Shown piece after piece: positions 46,001 to 58,777 of a stretch of 64,000 nt of DNA. Source of the stretch: Thermus brockianus (GTDB taxonomy: Bacteria > Deinococcota > Deinococci > Deinococcales > Thermaceae). The first letter of the stretch is position 1; each line of letters begins with the position of its first letter. Location: assembly GCF_001880325.1 (NCBI RefSeq), contig NZ_CP016312.1:248001-312000 (forward strand), read 5' to 3'. The notes under the pieces were generated by a model, which was given only the letters and a program-made list of their open reading frames with translations, was not told the origin of the DNA and ran no database searches. The position numbers were made by a program, and so were the translations under genes.

Positions 46001-46336
46001 GTGCTGGGGGTGGTGATGCTCATCGGCCTCGTGACCAAAAACGCCATCCTCCTCCTGGACTTCGCCGTGAAGCGCATGCGGGAAATGCCCCTGAAAGAGG
46101 CCCTGGTGGAGGCGGCCCGGCTAAGGCTCAGGCCCATCCTCATGACCACCCTCACCGTGCTCATCATCAGCCTTCCCCTCCTTTTGGGCACCGGAGAGGG
46201 GGCGGAGTACCGGAGGCCTTTGGGGGTCATCATCCTGGGCGGGCTCCTCTCCTCCACCCTCCTCACCCTCTTCGTGGTGCCCGCCGCCTTCTATACCTTT
46301 GAGGGCAGAAGGGCCAAAGCCCCCGTCCTGAGGTGA
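43037..46336 (+). CDS. RND multidrug efflux transporter (AcrB/HAE1 type)
   Basis: 1099 aa, 12 predicted TMs in two repeats with large periplasmic loops. Conserved: STSYPGAGPEEVAEQVSKPLE, NSVFSVILAIPITLSGAILL, GIVVDDSIVVAENIDRYR (proton-relay Asp pair), and in the second half GLVTKNAILLLDFA and RLRPILMTTLTVLI. Proton-driven export of drugs or lipophilic compounds. Last gene of the MarR operon. Confidence 0.96.
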   Translation: MRENPLVAFFVERFVFATAIFVGLVLVGLLLGLGLGVELLPRFSVPVVAVSTSYPGAGPEEVAEQVSKPLEDALSTLSGVDTIGSSSTEGFSLVFVQFQQGVDVDRAAVEVSQKVAAARGQLPRDASAPVVQKFDPSASPILYIALEAPGEDLSQVLRYAERTLKPKLQLVQGVADIRLTGAPKRAVRVYLDPDRLQALGVSPLQVVQALSQSALNLPLGSLTEGERRLVYTLRNTPATAEEVANLLLDANRGLRVKDVARVAEESESPTTLNRLNGRPAVLLAVVKTPDANAVAVADGVRKALQEIPLPKGYRAEIALDTTRFIRAAVQDTVREAFLAALAVSLVVLVFLGKLNSVFSVILAIPITLSGAILLYGVLGFTYNLISLLALTVAVGIVVDDSIVVAENIDRYRRMGYGLKEAVLKGASEVSVAVAAATLSLLAVFLPISFLPGIIGQIFQQFGLGMAAAIAVSWLEALLFLTVRLAYFPDPDPPSVKEALLALRRFPSDLRFAYRRGYRGPTGLLLGLLSAFLLYRQGLPYLLLLPLYPALLALLRYLGRLFLDLAGAMARSLHTAAESGLERLTEAYAQSLKGALARPGLVLGIAALAFFSIFPILPRIPFNFTPRSDTGVLTATLLLPKDTPLPISDRAARTLEAYFLAHPAVSRVVTTVGASATGGAQVGDPSRVQLQIVLKPKGEREDIFALTEAFNREGKALLKDFPGADLRVLAQTGPEAGDADLQFFLVSPDRKLLEERTGAIVDLIAEKPYVLNVKSTLEATQRERVFVPDPARLSGTGLTPQDVAQALRLYLSGTQAATARRGGEEFPIVVQADPLRLGKEGDLLSLPIYAPNLQAFLPLSSLGSFQERPGPTLISRRNQAYAAGININLRPDAPGSFQIQQELTQEFQEKGLLGDGVELVATGLGSFTGELARLAPLAFLLALVLNYLVIASQFNAWRYPLYLLLPVPLALVGAFWLTYLLGTGLDVISVLGVVMLIGLVTKNAILLLDFAVKRMREMPLKEALVEAARLRLRPILMTTLTVLIISLPLLLGTGEGAEYRRPLGVIILGGLLSSTLLTLFVVPAAFYTFEGRRAKAPVLR

Positions 46337-46339
46337 AGC

Positions 46340-47092
46340 GTGGACGCCCGTAAGCTCCTCCTCCTTTTCCTCCTCGCCGCCACCCTCCTGGCCCTGGGGG
46401 TTGTGGGGGTGAGCTTCTACTTTTTGAGGCCCCTTAAGGCCGAGCCCTGGGTGGAAGGGGCCCTAAAGGGCACGGGCCTGGAGGTGAGGGAAGCCTCCTA
46501 TGGCCTGGAGCTCTCTCCCAAGAACCCGAAGGCCCTCTTCGCCTTCTACCCCGGGGCCCGGGTGGAGCCCTTGGCCTACGCCCCGGTACTGGCCCCCGTG
46601 GCCCAGGCGGGGTACCAGGTGGTCCTCCTAAAGGTTCCCTCGGGCATCGCCCTTCTGGCCAAAGAGGAAGCCCTGAAGGCCAAGGCCGCCCACCCGAACC
46701 TCCCCCTGGTGGTGGGGGGGCATAGCCTGGGCGGGGTGGCGGCGGCGGACCTGGCCGCCCGGGAGAAGCTCCCCCTGATCCTCTTCGCCAGCTACCCCGA
46801 AGGGGACCTTTCCCGGGAAACCTTCCCCACCCTGGCCCTTTACGGCACGGAAGATGGCCTCCTTCCCCGAGAAGAAGCCCGGGAGAAGGCGAAACGGCTT
46901 CCCCGAAACGCCCGCATCGCCTTCATCCCTGGGCTCAACCATGCGGGCTTCGGCGCCTACGGCCCGCAAAAGGGCGACCGCCCGGCCCAAAGGCCCCGGG
47001 AAGAGCTTTGGCAAGAGGTCCAAGAGGAGGTGCTCCTCTTCCTGGAAAGCCTAGGCTGGGACACCCCTCCCCCACCCCAAGCACTACGCTAA
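46340..47092 (+). CDS. Membrane-anchored alpha/beta hydrolase
   Basis: 250 aa. One N-terminal TM helix (LLLLFLLAATLLALGVVGVSFYFL), then an alpha/beta hydrolase core with nucleophile GGHSLGG, Asp in YGTEDGLLP and His in GLNHAGFG. Substrate unknown. GTG start 3 nt after the RND gene, so probably in the same transcript. Confidence 0.8.
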   Translation: MDARKLLLLFLLAATLLALGVVGVSFYFLRPLKAEPWVEGALKGTGLEVREASYGLELSPKNPKALFAFYPGARVEPLAYAPVLAPVAQAGYQVVLLKVPSGIALLAKEEALKAKAAHPNLPLVVGGHSLGGVAAADLAAREKLPLILFASYPEGDLSRETFPTLALYGTEDGLLPREEAREKAKRLPRNARIAFIPGLNHAGFGAYGPQKGDRPAQRPREELWQEVQEEVLLFLESLGWDTPPPPQALR

Positions 47093-47096
47093 GGCT

Positions 47097-47450
47097 ATGG
47101 AGCGCACCCACGAAAAGGTGTTGCAAGCGATGCGGGACAATCTGGGCGAGGGCCTCCCCGAGGCCATTCCCCTCTTGGCGGAGAAGGCCCCGGGGCTTCT
47201 TCTGGAGCACGGCCGCAGCTGGACCTTTGCCATGCCGGAAAAGGGAGCCCTGGACGAGAAAACCCGCACCCTTATCCTTCTCGGCATCGCCCTGGCCACG
47301 GGCGCTCCCTCCTGCGTGAAGGCCATGGCCCACCGGGCCAAGCGCCTTGGCGTTTCCAAGGAGGAGCTCTTGGAAACCTTAAAAATCGCCCGTCAGGCCC
47401 AGGCCAACGCGGTCTTAGGACACGCCACGCCCCTTTTGGAGGTGTTATAG
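47097..47450 (+). CDS. Carboxymuconolactone decarboxylase (CMD/AhpD-like) family protein
   Basis: 117 aa helical. LDEKTRTLILLGIALATGAPSCVKAMAHRAKRLGVSKEELLETLKIA matches the CMD core. It has a single Cys followed by His rather than the CxxC of AhpD, so a peroxidase-reductase role is doubtful. TACGCT lies 6 nt before the ATG, inside the end of the hydrolase gene, so it may have its own leaderless promoter. Confidence 0.85.
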   Translation: MERTHEKVLQAMRDNLGEGLPEAIPLLAEKAPGLLLEHGRSWTFAMPEKGALDEKTRTLILLGIALATGAPSCVKAMAHRAKRLGVSKEELLETLKIARQAQANAVLGHATPLLEVL

Positions 47451-47551
47451 TGGGGAAAGCCGGGGCGGGCGCCCCCCCTCGGACACACTTCCCCCCACAA
47501 ACCGAGGTTTCGTAGGCCCTTTGCCCCATGGGGGAAGGGAAAGGAGTCCGC
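47444..47551 (+). promoter_or_regulatory. acnA leader region
   Basis: TATAGT (47444-47449) at the end of the upstream gene is a candidate -10 box. The leader holds a GGGGCG/CGCCCC hairpin (about 47463-47476), AAACC-GA-GGTTT (about 47500) and AAAGGAG before the ATG. Confidence 0.45.
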
Positions 47552-50257
<2,706 letters not shown>

Positions 50258-50268
50258 GGAAAAAGGCA

Positions 50269-50300
50269 CCCCGGGGGGGCTTCCCCCCGGGGTTTTCCTT
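50269..50300. terminator. Bidirectional terminator between acnA and the ATPase operon
   Basis: Stem CCCCGGGGGG / CCCCCCGGGG (50269-50292) with a 4-nt loop. TTTTCCTT follows on the plus strand; GCCTTTTT follows on the minus strand. Confidence 0.9.
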
Positions 50301-50303
50301 GGT

Positions 50304-50975
50304 TTAGAGGCCCGCCCCGATCTCCAACTGGGGGTTCGGCCGGGTGCCCTCGGCCTCCGCCTCCCGCGCTTCGATCTTGCCCTTGATGCGCTTGAGGCGG
50401 AAGGTGTCCTCCCGCTCCCGCTGCTCCAATACCTGCTGGATGAAGCGGATCTGGGAGCGGATGCCGGGGATCACCACCTGCTCCAGGGCGTTCACCCGCC
50501 GCGTGGTCTTCTTGATCTCCTCGCCGATCTTCTTGAGGCGGGTTTCCGTGTTGGCCACCTGGACCAAGGCTTCGGCGTAGCGGCGGAAGGCGCGGGCGGC
50601 CTCGAGGGTATAAGCGGGCGTGCCCACGGGGGAAAGCACCGCCTTATCGGAAAAGGTGGCCTTGAGCCTGGGCACCTTGCTCCCCCAGACGTTTTCCACC
50701 TCCGCCTCCACGTCCTCCAGGGGCGGGACCCCAAGGCTTGCGGCGGCCACGCTTTCGGGCCCGTCAAAGGCCTGGGCCAGGAGGAGGGCGGAGTAGGCCT
50801 CTTGGGCCGCCTGGTTCAGGGCCTTCCGGGCCTCCAAGGCCTCCCGCACCAGGCCGAAGAACTCCGCCACCAAGGCGTCCCTCTTCTTCTTGAGGAGGTC
50901 CACCCCCTTCTGCGCCAGACGGAGCTGCCCCCGCCTTTGCAGAAGGTTCATCCGGGTGGGGCTGACCTGGCTCAT
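50304..50975 (-). CDS. atpD: V/A-type ATP synthase subunit D
   Basis: 223 aa. Central-shaft subunit: long N- and C-terminal helices (SPTRMNLLQRRGQLRLAQKGVDLLKKKRDAL near the start; RVNALEQVVIPGIRSQIRFIQQVLEQREREDTFRLKRIKGK near 150-200) typical of the coiled-coil rotor stalk. Last gene of the operon, 9 bases after atpB. Confidence 0.96.
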   Translation of the reverse strand: MSQVSPTRMNLLQRRGQLRLAQKGVDLLKKKRDALVAEFFGLVREALEARKALNQAAQEAYSALLLAQAFDGPESVAAASLGVPPLEDVEAEVENVWGSKVPRLKATFSDKAVLSPVGTPAYTLEAARAFRRYAEALVQVANTETRLKKIGEEIKKTTRRVNALEQVVIPGIRSQIRFIQQVLEQREREDTFRLKRIKGKIEAREAEAEGTRPNPQLEIGAGL

Positions 50976-50984
50976 GCCGCCTCC

Positions 50985-52421
50985 TTAGTCCAGGGCCTGC
51001 GGCGCGCCCCAGATCTCCTCCAGCTTCTGCCCGTAGTACTTGCCGATGTGGTCCTTGGAGATGCGCTTGAGCTCGCCCTGGGGCAGCATGGAGAGGAGGG
51101 CCCAGGCGATCTGGAGGCTCTCCTCAATGGAGCGGTTCTGCTGCCCCTGGTTGATGAAGTGCTTCTCAAAGGCGTCGGCGAACTGCAGGTAGCGGCGGTC
51201 GTTTTCCGTGAGGGCGTCCTCGCCGATGATGGCCACCAGCTTGCGGATGTCCACGCCGTTGGCGTAGGCGGAGTAGAGCTGGTCGGACACCTGCTTGTGG
51301 TCCTCCCGGGTCTTGCCCTTGCCCACCCCGTTGTTCATGAGGCGGGAAAGGGAGGGCAGGGGGTCAATGGGCGGGTAGATGCCCTTGCGGTGGAGCTCCC
51401 GGGAAAGCTGGATCTGCCCCTCGGTGATGTAGCCCGTGAGGTCGGGGATGGGGTGGGTCCGGTCGTCGTCGGGCATGGAGAGGATGGGGATCTGGGTCAC
51501 GCTCCCCTTCTTCCCCACCACCACCCCGGCCCGCTCGTAGATGGTGGCCAGGTCGGTGTACATGTAGCCGGGGTACCCGCGGCGCCCGGGAATCTCCTCG
51601 CGGCTCGCCCCAATCTCCCGCAGGGCCTCGCAGTAGTTGGTCATGTCCGTGAGGATGACCAGCACGTGGTAGTCGTGCTCAAAGGCCAGGTACTCCGCCA
51701 CGGTGAGGGCCATGCGGGGGGTGAGGATGCGCTCAATGGTGGGGTCGTCCGCCTTGTTGAGGAAGAGGACGGAGCGGCTTAGGGCCCCGGTGCGCTCAAA
51801 CTCCTGGATGAAGTAGGAGAGCTCCCGCTGGGTGATGCCCATGGCGGCGAAGACCACGGCGAAGGGCTCCTCCTTCTCCCCTTCCCCGGAGAGGTCGGGG
51901 CGCACCGTGGCCTGCCGGGCAATCTGGGCGGCGATCTCGTTGGCGGGGAGGCCCGAGCCGGAGAAGATGGGAAGCTTCTGCCCCCGCACCAGGGTGTTCA
52001 TCACGTCAATGGTGGAGATACCGGTCTGGATGAACTCCTCGGGCTTCCTGCGGGCCACGGGGTTCAGGGGAAGGCCCACGATGGGAAGCCGCTTCTCCGG
52101 GGTGATGGGGGGCAGGCCGTCAATGGGCTTGCCGATGCCGTTGAAGCGGCGGCCCAGCATCTCTTTGGAAACCCCGAGCCGGGCCACGTCCTCCACCAGG
52201 CTCACCGTGGTGGTGGCCAGGTCCAGCCCCGTGGTTTCCTCAAACACCTGGATGACGGCGTACTCCTCGGAGACCTCAATCACCTGCCCGCCGCGCACCC
52301 GGCCCGAGCCGTCCTTGATGTCCACGATGGCGCCGTAGGCCAGGTCCTTGGCGTTTTCCACGAAGAGCAGGGGACCGGAGATGTAGGTGACGCCGGTGTA
52401 CTCCTTCTTCAAGAGGTCCAT
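50985..52421 (-). CDS. atpB: V/A-type ATP synthase subunit B
   Basis: 478 aa non-catalytic nucleotide-binding-fold subunit. [16 protein letters not shown] at the start; the P-loop is degenerate ([15 protein letters not shown]), while [20 protein letters not shown] and [20 protein letters not shown] are conserved. Forms the A3B3 ring with subunit A. Confidence 0.97.
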   Translation of the reverse strand: MDLLKKEYTGVTYISGPLLFVENAKDLAYGAIVDIKDGSGRVRGGQVIEVSEEYAVIQVFEETTGLDLATTTVSLVEDVARLGVSKEMLGRRFNGIGKPIDGLPPITPEKRLPIVGLPLNPVARRKPEEFIQTGISTIDVMNTLVRGQKLPIFSGSGLPANEIAAQIARQATVRPDLSGEGEKEEPFAVVFAAMGITQRELSYFIQEFERTGALSRSVLFLNKADDPTIERILTPRMALTVAEYLAFEHDYHVLVILTDMTNYCEALREIGASREEIPGRRGYPGYMYTDLATIYERAGVVVGKKGSVTQIPILSMPDDDRTHPIPDLTGYITEGQIQLSRELHRKGIYPPIDPLPSLSRLMNNGVGKGKTREDHKQVSDQLYSAYANGVDIRKLVAIIGEDALTENDRRYLQFADAFEKHFINQGQQNRSIEESLQIAWALLSMLPQGELKRISKDHIGKYYGQKLEEIWGAPQALD

Positions 52422-52430
52422 CTTCCCTCC

Positions 52431-54167
<1,737 letters not shown>

Positions 54168-54179
54168 CTTCCCTCCATC

Positions 54180-54500
54180 CTACAACTTGATGTCAAAGCC
54201 GATGGTGCGCCGCACCAACTCGCGCATGTAGCCTTCCACGTCGGGGTTTTGGAAGGCCTCCTTCAGGCCCGCCATGGAGAGGAGGACGGGAAGGTCCTTC
54301 CCCCGCATGAGGCGCTCCACCGCCTTCTCCGGCTCGGGCAAAAGCCCCTGGTCCACGGCCACCAGGGCATACCCCCCTTGGCCCACCAACTTTTCCAAAA
54401 GGGCCTTGGCCTCCTCCGGGCTCTGGGCGGCGTAGGCCTCGAGGCCCGCCAAGCGAAAGCCCTGGGCGGACTCGGGATCGGCGATCACGGCGATCCTCAT
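54180..54500 (-). CDS. atpF: V/A-type ATP synthase subunit F
   Basis: 106 aa Rossmann-like fold: MRIAVIADPESAQGFRLAGLEAY then YALVAVDQGLLP. Binds the shaft and regulates ATPase. Start overlaps the atpC stop (ATGA). Confidence 0.93.
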   Translation of the reverse strand: MRIAVIADPESAQGFRLAGLEAYAAQSPEEAKALLEKLVGQGGYALVAVDQGLLPEPEKAVERLMRGKDLPVLLSMAGLKEAFQNPDVEGYMRELVRRTIGFDIKL

Positions 54501-55468
54501 GCGCAGGCCACCTCCTCCTCCACCTGGGCCCGGGGCAGGCCGAAGTAGGCCCGCCGGGCCAAAAGCCTAAGCCGCATGGCCTCCCACTCCCGCTCCTTCA
54601 CGTAGGCGAGGACCAGCCCCGCCCCCAAGGGGTCGGAAGCCCCCTTCCGCGCCTCCTTCAGGAGGACGCACCTTAGGCGCTTTTCCAGCTCCTTCAGGTC
54701 CCGCACCCCGGCCAAGGGGGCGAAGGGGGTACCGGATAGCTCGTCCAAGACGGCGTAGTCCCCCTCCAAAAGCCGGGCGAAGCGCACCCGGTCCACGAAC
54801 CGCCCTCCCCGGACGAAAAGCCCCTCAGGGGATACCCCCTGCCCCTGGAGTTTGAAGGCGGTGCGCAGGTTCTCGGCGTCCACCTCCAGGGCCAGGTAGT
54901 CCCGCAAGAAGGGGGCCTCGAGGGCCTTGGCCGCCTTGGCCACGTCCTCAAAGAAGCGCTTGGCCAAAAGGGCCTCCACCCGGGTAAGCTCCTGGGTTTC
55001 CCTAAGGACCGCCCGCAGGGCCCGGGCCAAGGGGTGGCCGGGAACGGAGAGGACCTGGGCCATGCCCGGGAGATCCTGCGCCTCGTAGGCCTGGCGCCAA
55101 AGGGGTTCCTTGAGGGTCCCCGGCAGGAGGAGGACCTCCTCAAAGGAGCGGCCCGTGGCCTTGGCCCTTAGGATGGCCTGCAGGTTGGTCAGGTCGTTGC
55201 GCAGAAGGAGGAGGCGCACCGCCTCGCGGGCCTCCCCGGTGACGAGGCCCGGCAGGTCCCCCACGAGCCGGGCCAGGGTACGCCCCACCGCCCGGTCCAC
55301 GTCGGGAAGGCCCTGCCCCGCAAGCTCCGCCCCGTAGACGCTTTCCGAAAGGAGGCGGAGGAACTCGGGGTAGGCCAGGTCCAAGGCCTCCTGGAAGAAG
55401 CTCTCCTTCAGGAGGCTTTGCCGCCTGGCCCGCACCCGGGCGTTTAGGTAGGCGAAGTCATCCGCCAT
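54497..55468 (-). CDS. atpC: V/A-type ATP synthase subunit C
   Basis: 323 aa, helical funnel-shaped protein that joins the shaft to the L ring (YLNARVRARRQSLL, YLALEVDAENLRTAFKLQ repeats). Only 3 bases separate it from atpE. Confidence 0.94.
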   Translation of the reverse strand: MADDFAYLNARVRARRQSLLKESFFQEALDLAYPEFLRLLSESVYGAELAGQGLPDVDRAVGRTLARLVGDLPGLVTGEAREAVRLLLLRNDLTNLQAILRAKATGRSFEEVLLLPGTLKEPLWRQAYEAQDLPGMAQVLSVPGHPLARALRAVLRETQELTRVEALLAKRFFEDVAKAAKALEAPFLRDYLALEVDAENLRTAFKLQGQGVSPEGLFVRGGRFVDRVRFARLLEGDYAVLDELSGTPFAPLAGVRDLKELEKRLRCVLLKEARKGASDPLGAGLVLAYVKEREWEAMRLRLLARRAYFGLPRAQVEEEVACA

Positions 55469-55471
55469 GGC

Positions 55472-56038
55472 CTAGCCCCAAAGCACCGCGGCCACCTTGG
55501 CGGAAAGGGCGTCCCACGCCCGCTCCAGGCGGCCCTCTAAAGTATTTTCCACCTGGGTCTTGCCCTCTTTCCCCAGGGCCCGCACCCCAAGCCGCAGGGC
55601 GGGGTCGGCCACCAGCTCCAAGCCCCTTTCCCGGGCCAAGGGCTCCAGGTGGGGCAGGTTCTCCGGGTGGGAGGCCAGGCCCTTGGGCTCGGGCAGGGCG
55701 GCAAGGGCCTCCAGGGCGAGCTTCCTCAGCGCCTCCGGCCACTCGGGCTTTTCCGGCAGGGCCGCCAAGGCCTCCCGCACCCTGGCCCGCACCGCCTCCA
55801 GCACCTCCCCCTTGGCCTCGGCGCGGGCGGTGGCCAAAAGGAGCTCCCCAGCGCTTTCCGCCCGGCGCAGGGCGGCTTGGTACTGGGCCTCGAGGGCCCG
55901 CTTCCTCGCGGCCAAAAGGGCCTCGGCCTTGGCCTCCGCCTCCTTGCGCAAGCCCTCAGCCTTGGCCTTGGCCTCGTCCAGAAGGGCGCGGATCTCCGCC
56001 TCCACCTCCTGGCTCAAAATCGCTTCCAGTTTAGACAT
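55472..56038 (-). CDS. atpE: V/A-type ATP synthase subunit E
   Basis: 188 aa. Long Ala/Glu/Lys coiled coil (residues about 1-75) followed by a globular C-terminal head; peripheral stator stalk partner of subunit G. Confidence 0.94.
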   Translation of the reverse strand: MSKLEAILSQEVEAEIRALLDEAKAKAEGLRKEAEAKAEALLAARKRALEAQYQAALRRAESAGELLLATARAEAKGEVLEAVRARVREALAALPEKPEWPEALRKLALEALAALPEPKGLASHPENLPHLEPLARERGLELVADPALRLGVRALGKEGKTQVENTLEGRLERAWDALSAKVAAVLWG

Positions 56039-56056
56039 CTCCCCTCCTTGGGAAAA

Positions 56057-56082
56057 GGCCCTGCCCCAGAGGGGGCAGGGCC
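56057..56082 (-). terminator. Intra-operon terminator after the c-ring gene
   Basis: On the minus strand GGCCCTGCCCC / GGGGCAGGGCC (perfect 11-bp stem, loop CTCT) is followed by TTTT, in the 55-base gap between atpL and atpE. It would let atpL be made in excess over downstream subunits. Confidence 0.8.
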
Positions 56083-56093
56083 CAAGAAGCCCC

Positions 56094-56393
56094 TTAGAGC
56101 TTGCCGTTCAGGATGAAGGCGATGAGGAGGCCGAAGATCACCAGGGTCTCGGGCAGGAGCAGGAAGATGAGGGCGGTACCGAAGTTACCCCGGTCCTCGG
56201 CGATGGCCCCCACGCCGGCGGCCCCGATGCGGGCCTGGGCCACGCCCGTGCCCAAGGCGGCTAGGCCCACGGCGAGCCCCATGCCCACGGCGATGAGGCC
56301 CCGGTCCAAGCCCCCGGAGGCCGCCGCCTCCTCCGCCGCCAAAGCCAACGCGCCGAACACCGCTACCAGAACCAGAACGAGAAGCTTCTTCAT
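56094..56393 (-). CDS. atpL: V/A-type ATP synthase proteolipid (subunit L / c-ring)
   Basis: 99 aa with a cleavable-looking signal (MKKLLVLVLVAVFGALALA) and two TM helices; the ion-binding Glu is in LLPETLVIFGLL. Rings of this subunit carry protons through the membrane with subunit I. Confidence 0.96.
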   Translation of the reverse strand: MKKLLVLVLVAVFGALALAAEEAAASGGLDRGLIAVGMGLAVGLAALGTGVAQARIGAAGVGAIAEDRGNFGTALIFLLLPETLVIFGLLIAFILNGKL

Positions 56394-56406
56394 CCTTACC
56401 CTCCCT

Positions 56407-58365
56407 TTACTGCGTCTCGCGGACGCTTTTGAACGGCCGGTATGGCCTGCCGTTCTCCTCGTAGAAACCGAACTTGGTGAAGAACTCCACCCAGATCAAA
56501 CGGATGGGCTGGAGCATGTGGCCCAGGGTGGTGAGGAGGAGGATGAGGAGGTGCAAGACGCCCGCCACCACGATGCCCAAAAGCGCCCCCAAGAGGCCCA
56601 TCCGCTCCGCCATGGCAAAGCCCACGTCCGTGAGCAGGCCCGCCAGGATACCGCCTGCGGCCCCCACGGCGTAGATACGGATGTGGGAGAGGATGTGCCC
56701 CGCCTGGGTGAAGATCTCCGGGATCATGAGCCAGATGCGGCTCATGAGGACCGCCAACAGGAAGACGCCAAAGCCTAGGTACATGAGGCCCGCAAGCCAC
56801 CCCGCCTGCAGGTTCCCAAGGTACGAGGCGGCCAAGGCCAGGATGCCCACGAGCCCGCCCAGATACCCCACCCCTTCCCAGAAGTGGGCCATGTGGCGGT
56901 GCTTGAGCCCCAGGTAGGCCCGGAGGATGAGCCCAAAGAAGACCATGACCACGCCGAAGGCCACGGAGAGGAGGATGAGGAGGTTGGCGGTCTTGGCGGT
57001 GTCAATGCGGGGAATGAGGATGGGGATGAGGCCCGGGTGCTCCGGGGTGCCGAAGACCCCTAGGTGCTCTAGGAAGGTGCCGAAGAACTCCCCGTAGACG
57101 ATACCCCAGAGCACCGTCCAGAAGACCATCCAGTTGAGGATGTAGACGAGCTTGGCGATCACCTGGGGCTTGAGCTTGAGGGCGAAGAGGTCAATGACCA
57201 AGGGCTCGTTCCGCTTCACGAAGCCGGAAAGCCAGCGCCCCAGGAGGAGGAAGAGGAGGGCGTAGCCGATGTCCCCCACGATCATCCCGAACCAGAAGGG
57301 GAAGAAGATGGGGACCACCGGGGTGGGGTCAAGGGAGCCGTACTTGGGCGTGTTCAGGAAGCTCACCAAGAGCTCAAAGGGCTTGACCCAAGGGGGGTTG
57401 TCCAAGGCCACGGGGATGCGGTCCGCCTCGTGGTGCTCGTCCACCGGTTCAAAGGCGTAGACCACCCCCTCCTTGTGCCGGGCCAGGGCCTCCTCCACCT
57501 TGGGCTTGGCCTTCACCGGCACGTAGCCCAAAAGGGCGAAGCCGAAACGGCCCGAGGCCAACTCCTCCAGGGCCTTCAGCCGGGCCACCTCGTCCTTGGC
57601 CCGGGTCCAGAGGCTTTGCAGGGTGGAGGTGGCCTCCTTGGCCAGCTTGGCCAGGGCCTGGCGCACCTCGGAAAGCTCCCTAGGGGCCGCCTCCGCCCGC
57701 TCCTTAAGCCTGCGGGCCGCCTGGGAAAGGGGAAGCTCCCCATAGGCCCCGGGCAGGCGGAGCTCGGCGAGGCCGGCGCGGGAAAGGGCAGCCTTGGCCG
57801 CCTCCAGGTCCCGGCGGTGGACCACAAGAAGGGCGGCAAGCCCCCTGGCGTAGGGCTCGCTGGCCAGGAGGAAGCGGTCTTCCAAGGCCTTTTGGAGCGC
57901 CTCCTCCACCAGGGGCAACTCCTTTTCCGTGAGGAGGAAGGGGACCACCCGGAGGAAGGGGCTTTGGTCCAGACCCTGGGCCAGGCCGGCGAGCTTCTCC
58001 AAAGGCTCCAGGTAAGCCTGGGCCAGGGAAAGCTCCTCCTCAAGCTCCTGCTTCTGCCGGGAAAGCCCCTCGGCGTGGCCCTGGATGGGGGCAAGGGCCT
58101 TCTCCGCCGCCTCGAGGCCCTCCGGGAAGGGCCGGGAAGGCGCCACCTCCTGGCCCAGGAGGGTCAGGGTGTGCTCAGCCCCCGCCGCCACCCCCTCCCA
58201 GCGCCTCAGTTCTTCCCTTTCCTCGGGGGAGAGCTTGTACTCGGCAAGCTCCGCCACCCTTAGGGTTTCCAGGTGCACCACCCCCGCCTGTTGCAGGCTA
58301 TGGAGAAGCTCCTTGGCCCGGCCTTTTGGGCCCGCCAGGACCAGCTTCTCCATGGGGGCGATCAC
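56407..58365 (-). CDS. atpI: V/A-type ATP synthase subunit I (a-subunit homologue)
   Basis: 652 aa. Large cytoplasmic N-terminal half (to about 320) with coiled coils that hold the EG stalks, then eight TM helices containing the proton-path Arg region (LSHIRIYAVGAAGGILAGL). ATGA overlap with the G-subunit gene. Confidence 0.96.
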   Translation of the reverse strand: MIAPMEKLVLAGPKGRAKELLHSLQQAGVVHLETLRVAELAEYKLSPEEREELRRWEGVAAGAEHTLTLLGQEVAPSRPFPEGLEAAEKALAPIQGHAEGLSRQKQELEEELSLAQAYLEPLEKLAGLAQGLDQSPFLRVVPFLLTEKELPLVEEALQKALEDRFLLASEPYARGLAALLVVHRRDLEAAKAALSRAGLAELRLPGAYGELPLSQAARRLKERAEAAPRELSEVRQALAKLAKEATSTLQSLWTRAKDEVARLKALEELASGRFGFALLGYVPVKAKPKVEEALARHKEGVVYAFEPVDEHHEADRIPVALDNPPWVKPFELLVSFLNTPKYGSLDPTPVVPIFFPFWFGMIVGDIGYALLFLLLGRWLSGFVKRNEPLVIDLFALKLKPQVIAKLVYILNWMVFWTVLWGIVYGEFFGTFLEHLGVFGTPEHPGLIPILIPRIDTAKTANLLILLSVAFGVVMVFFGLILRAYLGLKHRHMAHFWEGVGYLGGLVGILALAASYLGNLQAGWLAGLMYLGFGVFLLAVLMSRIWLMIPEIFTQAGHILSHIRIYAVGAAGGILAGLLTDVGFAMAERMGLLGALLGIVVAGVLHLLILLLTTLGHMLQPIRLIWVEFFTKFGFYEENGRPYRPFKSVRETQ

Positions 58366-58676
58366 GGCAAGACCTCCTTGAGCACCAGGCCCACCGCCTC
58401 CTCCAGGCGGGCCATGCCCTTTTCCTTCACCGCCTGGGCCTCGGCCTCCGCGCGCTTGCGGTACTGGGCCAGGAGGGCTTCGGTTTCCCTGGCTTCCTTC
58501 GCCTTGTACTCCGCCTCCAGGGCCTTGCCCTTGGCCTCGGCCTCCTCCAGGAGGGCCTTGGCCTCGGCCTCCGCCCGCTTCAGGAGGTCCTCCGCCTCCT
58601 TCTTGGCGGCCTCGAGGCGGGCAAGGAGCTCCTTCTCCTTCTCCGCTAGGGTCTTGATAAGTCCCAGGCCTCCCAT
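58362..58676 (-). CDS. atpG: V/A-type ATP synthase subunit G
   Basis: 104 aa, nearly all coiled coil (EKELLARLEAAKKEAEDLLKRAEAEAKALLEEAEAKGKAL). Peripheral stalk. First gene of the operon; AAGGAGGGGCG before the ATG. Confidence 0.92.
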   Translation of the reverse strand: MGGLGLIKTLAEKEKELLARLEAAKKEAEDLLKRAEAEAKALLEEAEAKGKALEAEYKAKEARETEALLAQYRKRAEAEAQAVKEKGMARLEEAVGLVLKEVLP

Positions 58677-58721
58677 CGCCCCTCCTTATGTGAAAAGATG
58701 CGCAAACTGCGCCCGCCGGTC

Positions 58722-58750
58722 ATGATACCGGCCACCGGGGCAAGCGTCAA
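58722..58750 (-). promoter_or_regulatory. Promoter of the V/A-ATPase operon
   Basis: Minus strand TTGACG (58750-58745), 17-bp spacer, TATCAT (58727-58722), about 45 bases upstream of the atpG ATG. Confidence 0.8.
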
Positions 58751-58765
58751 CCAACCCCGCCTAAG

Positions 58766-58771
58766 TATACT
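58766..58771 (+). promoter_or_regulatory. -10 box of the rRNA methyltransferase gene
   Basis: TATACT, six bases before the GTG start at 58778, implying a leaderless transcript divergent from the ATPase operon. Confidence 0.65.
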
Positions 58772-58777
58772 GAAGCG

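Noticed and set aside
47097-47450. AhpD-type peroxidase
   Set aside because: The CxxC redox motif is missing; only one Cys remains, so the gene is called CMD-family only.
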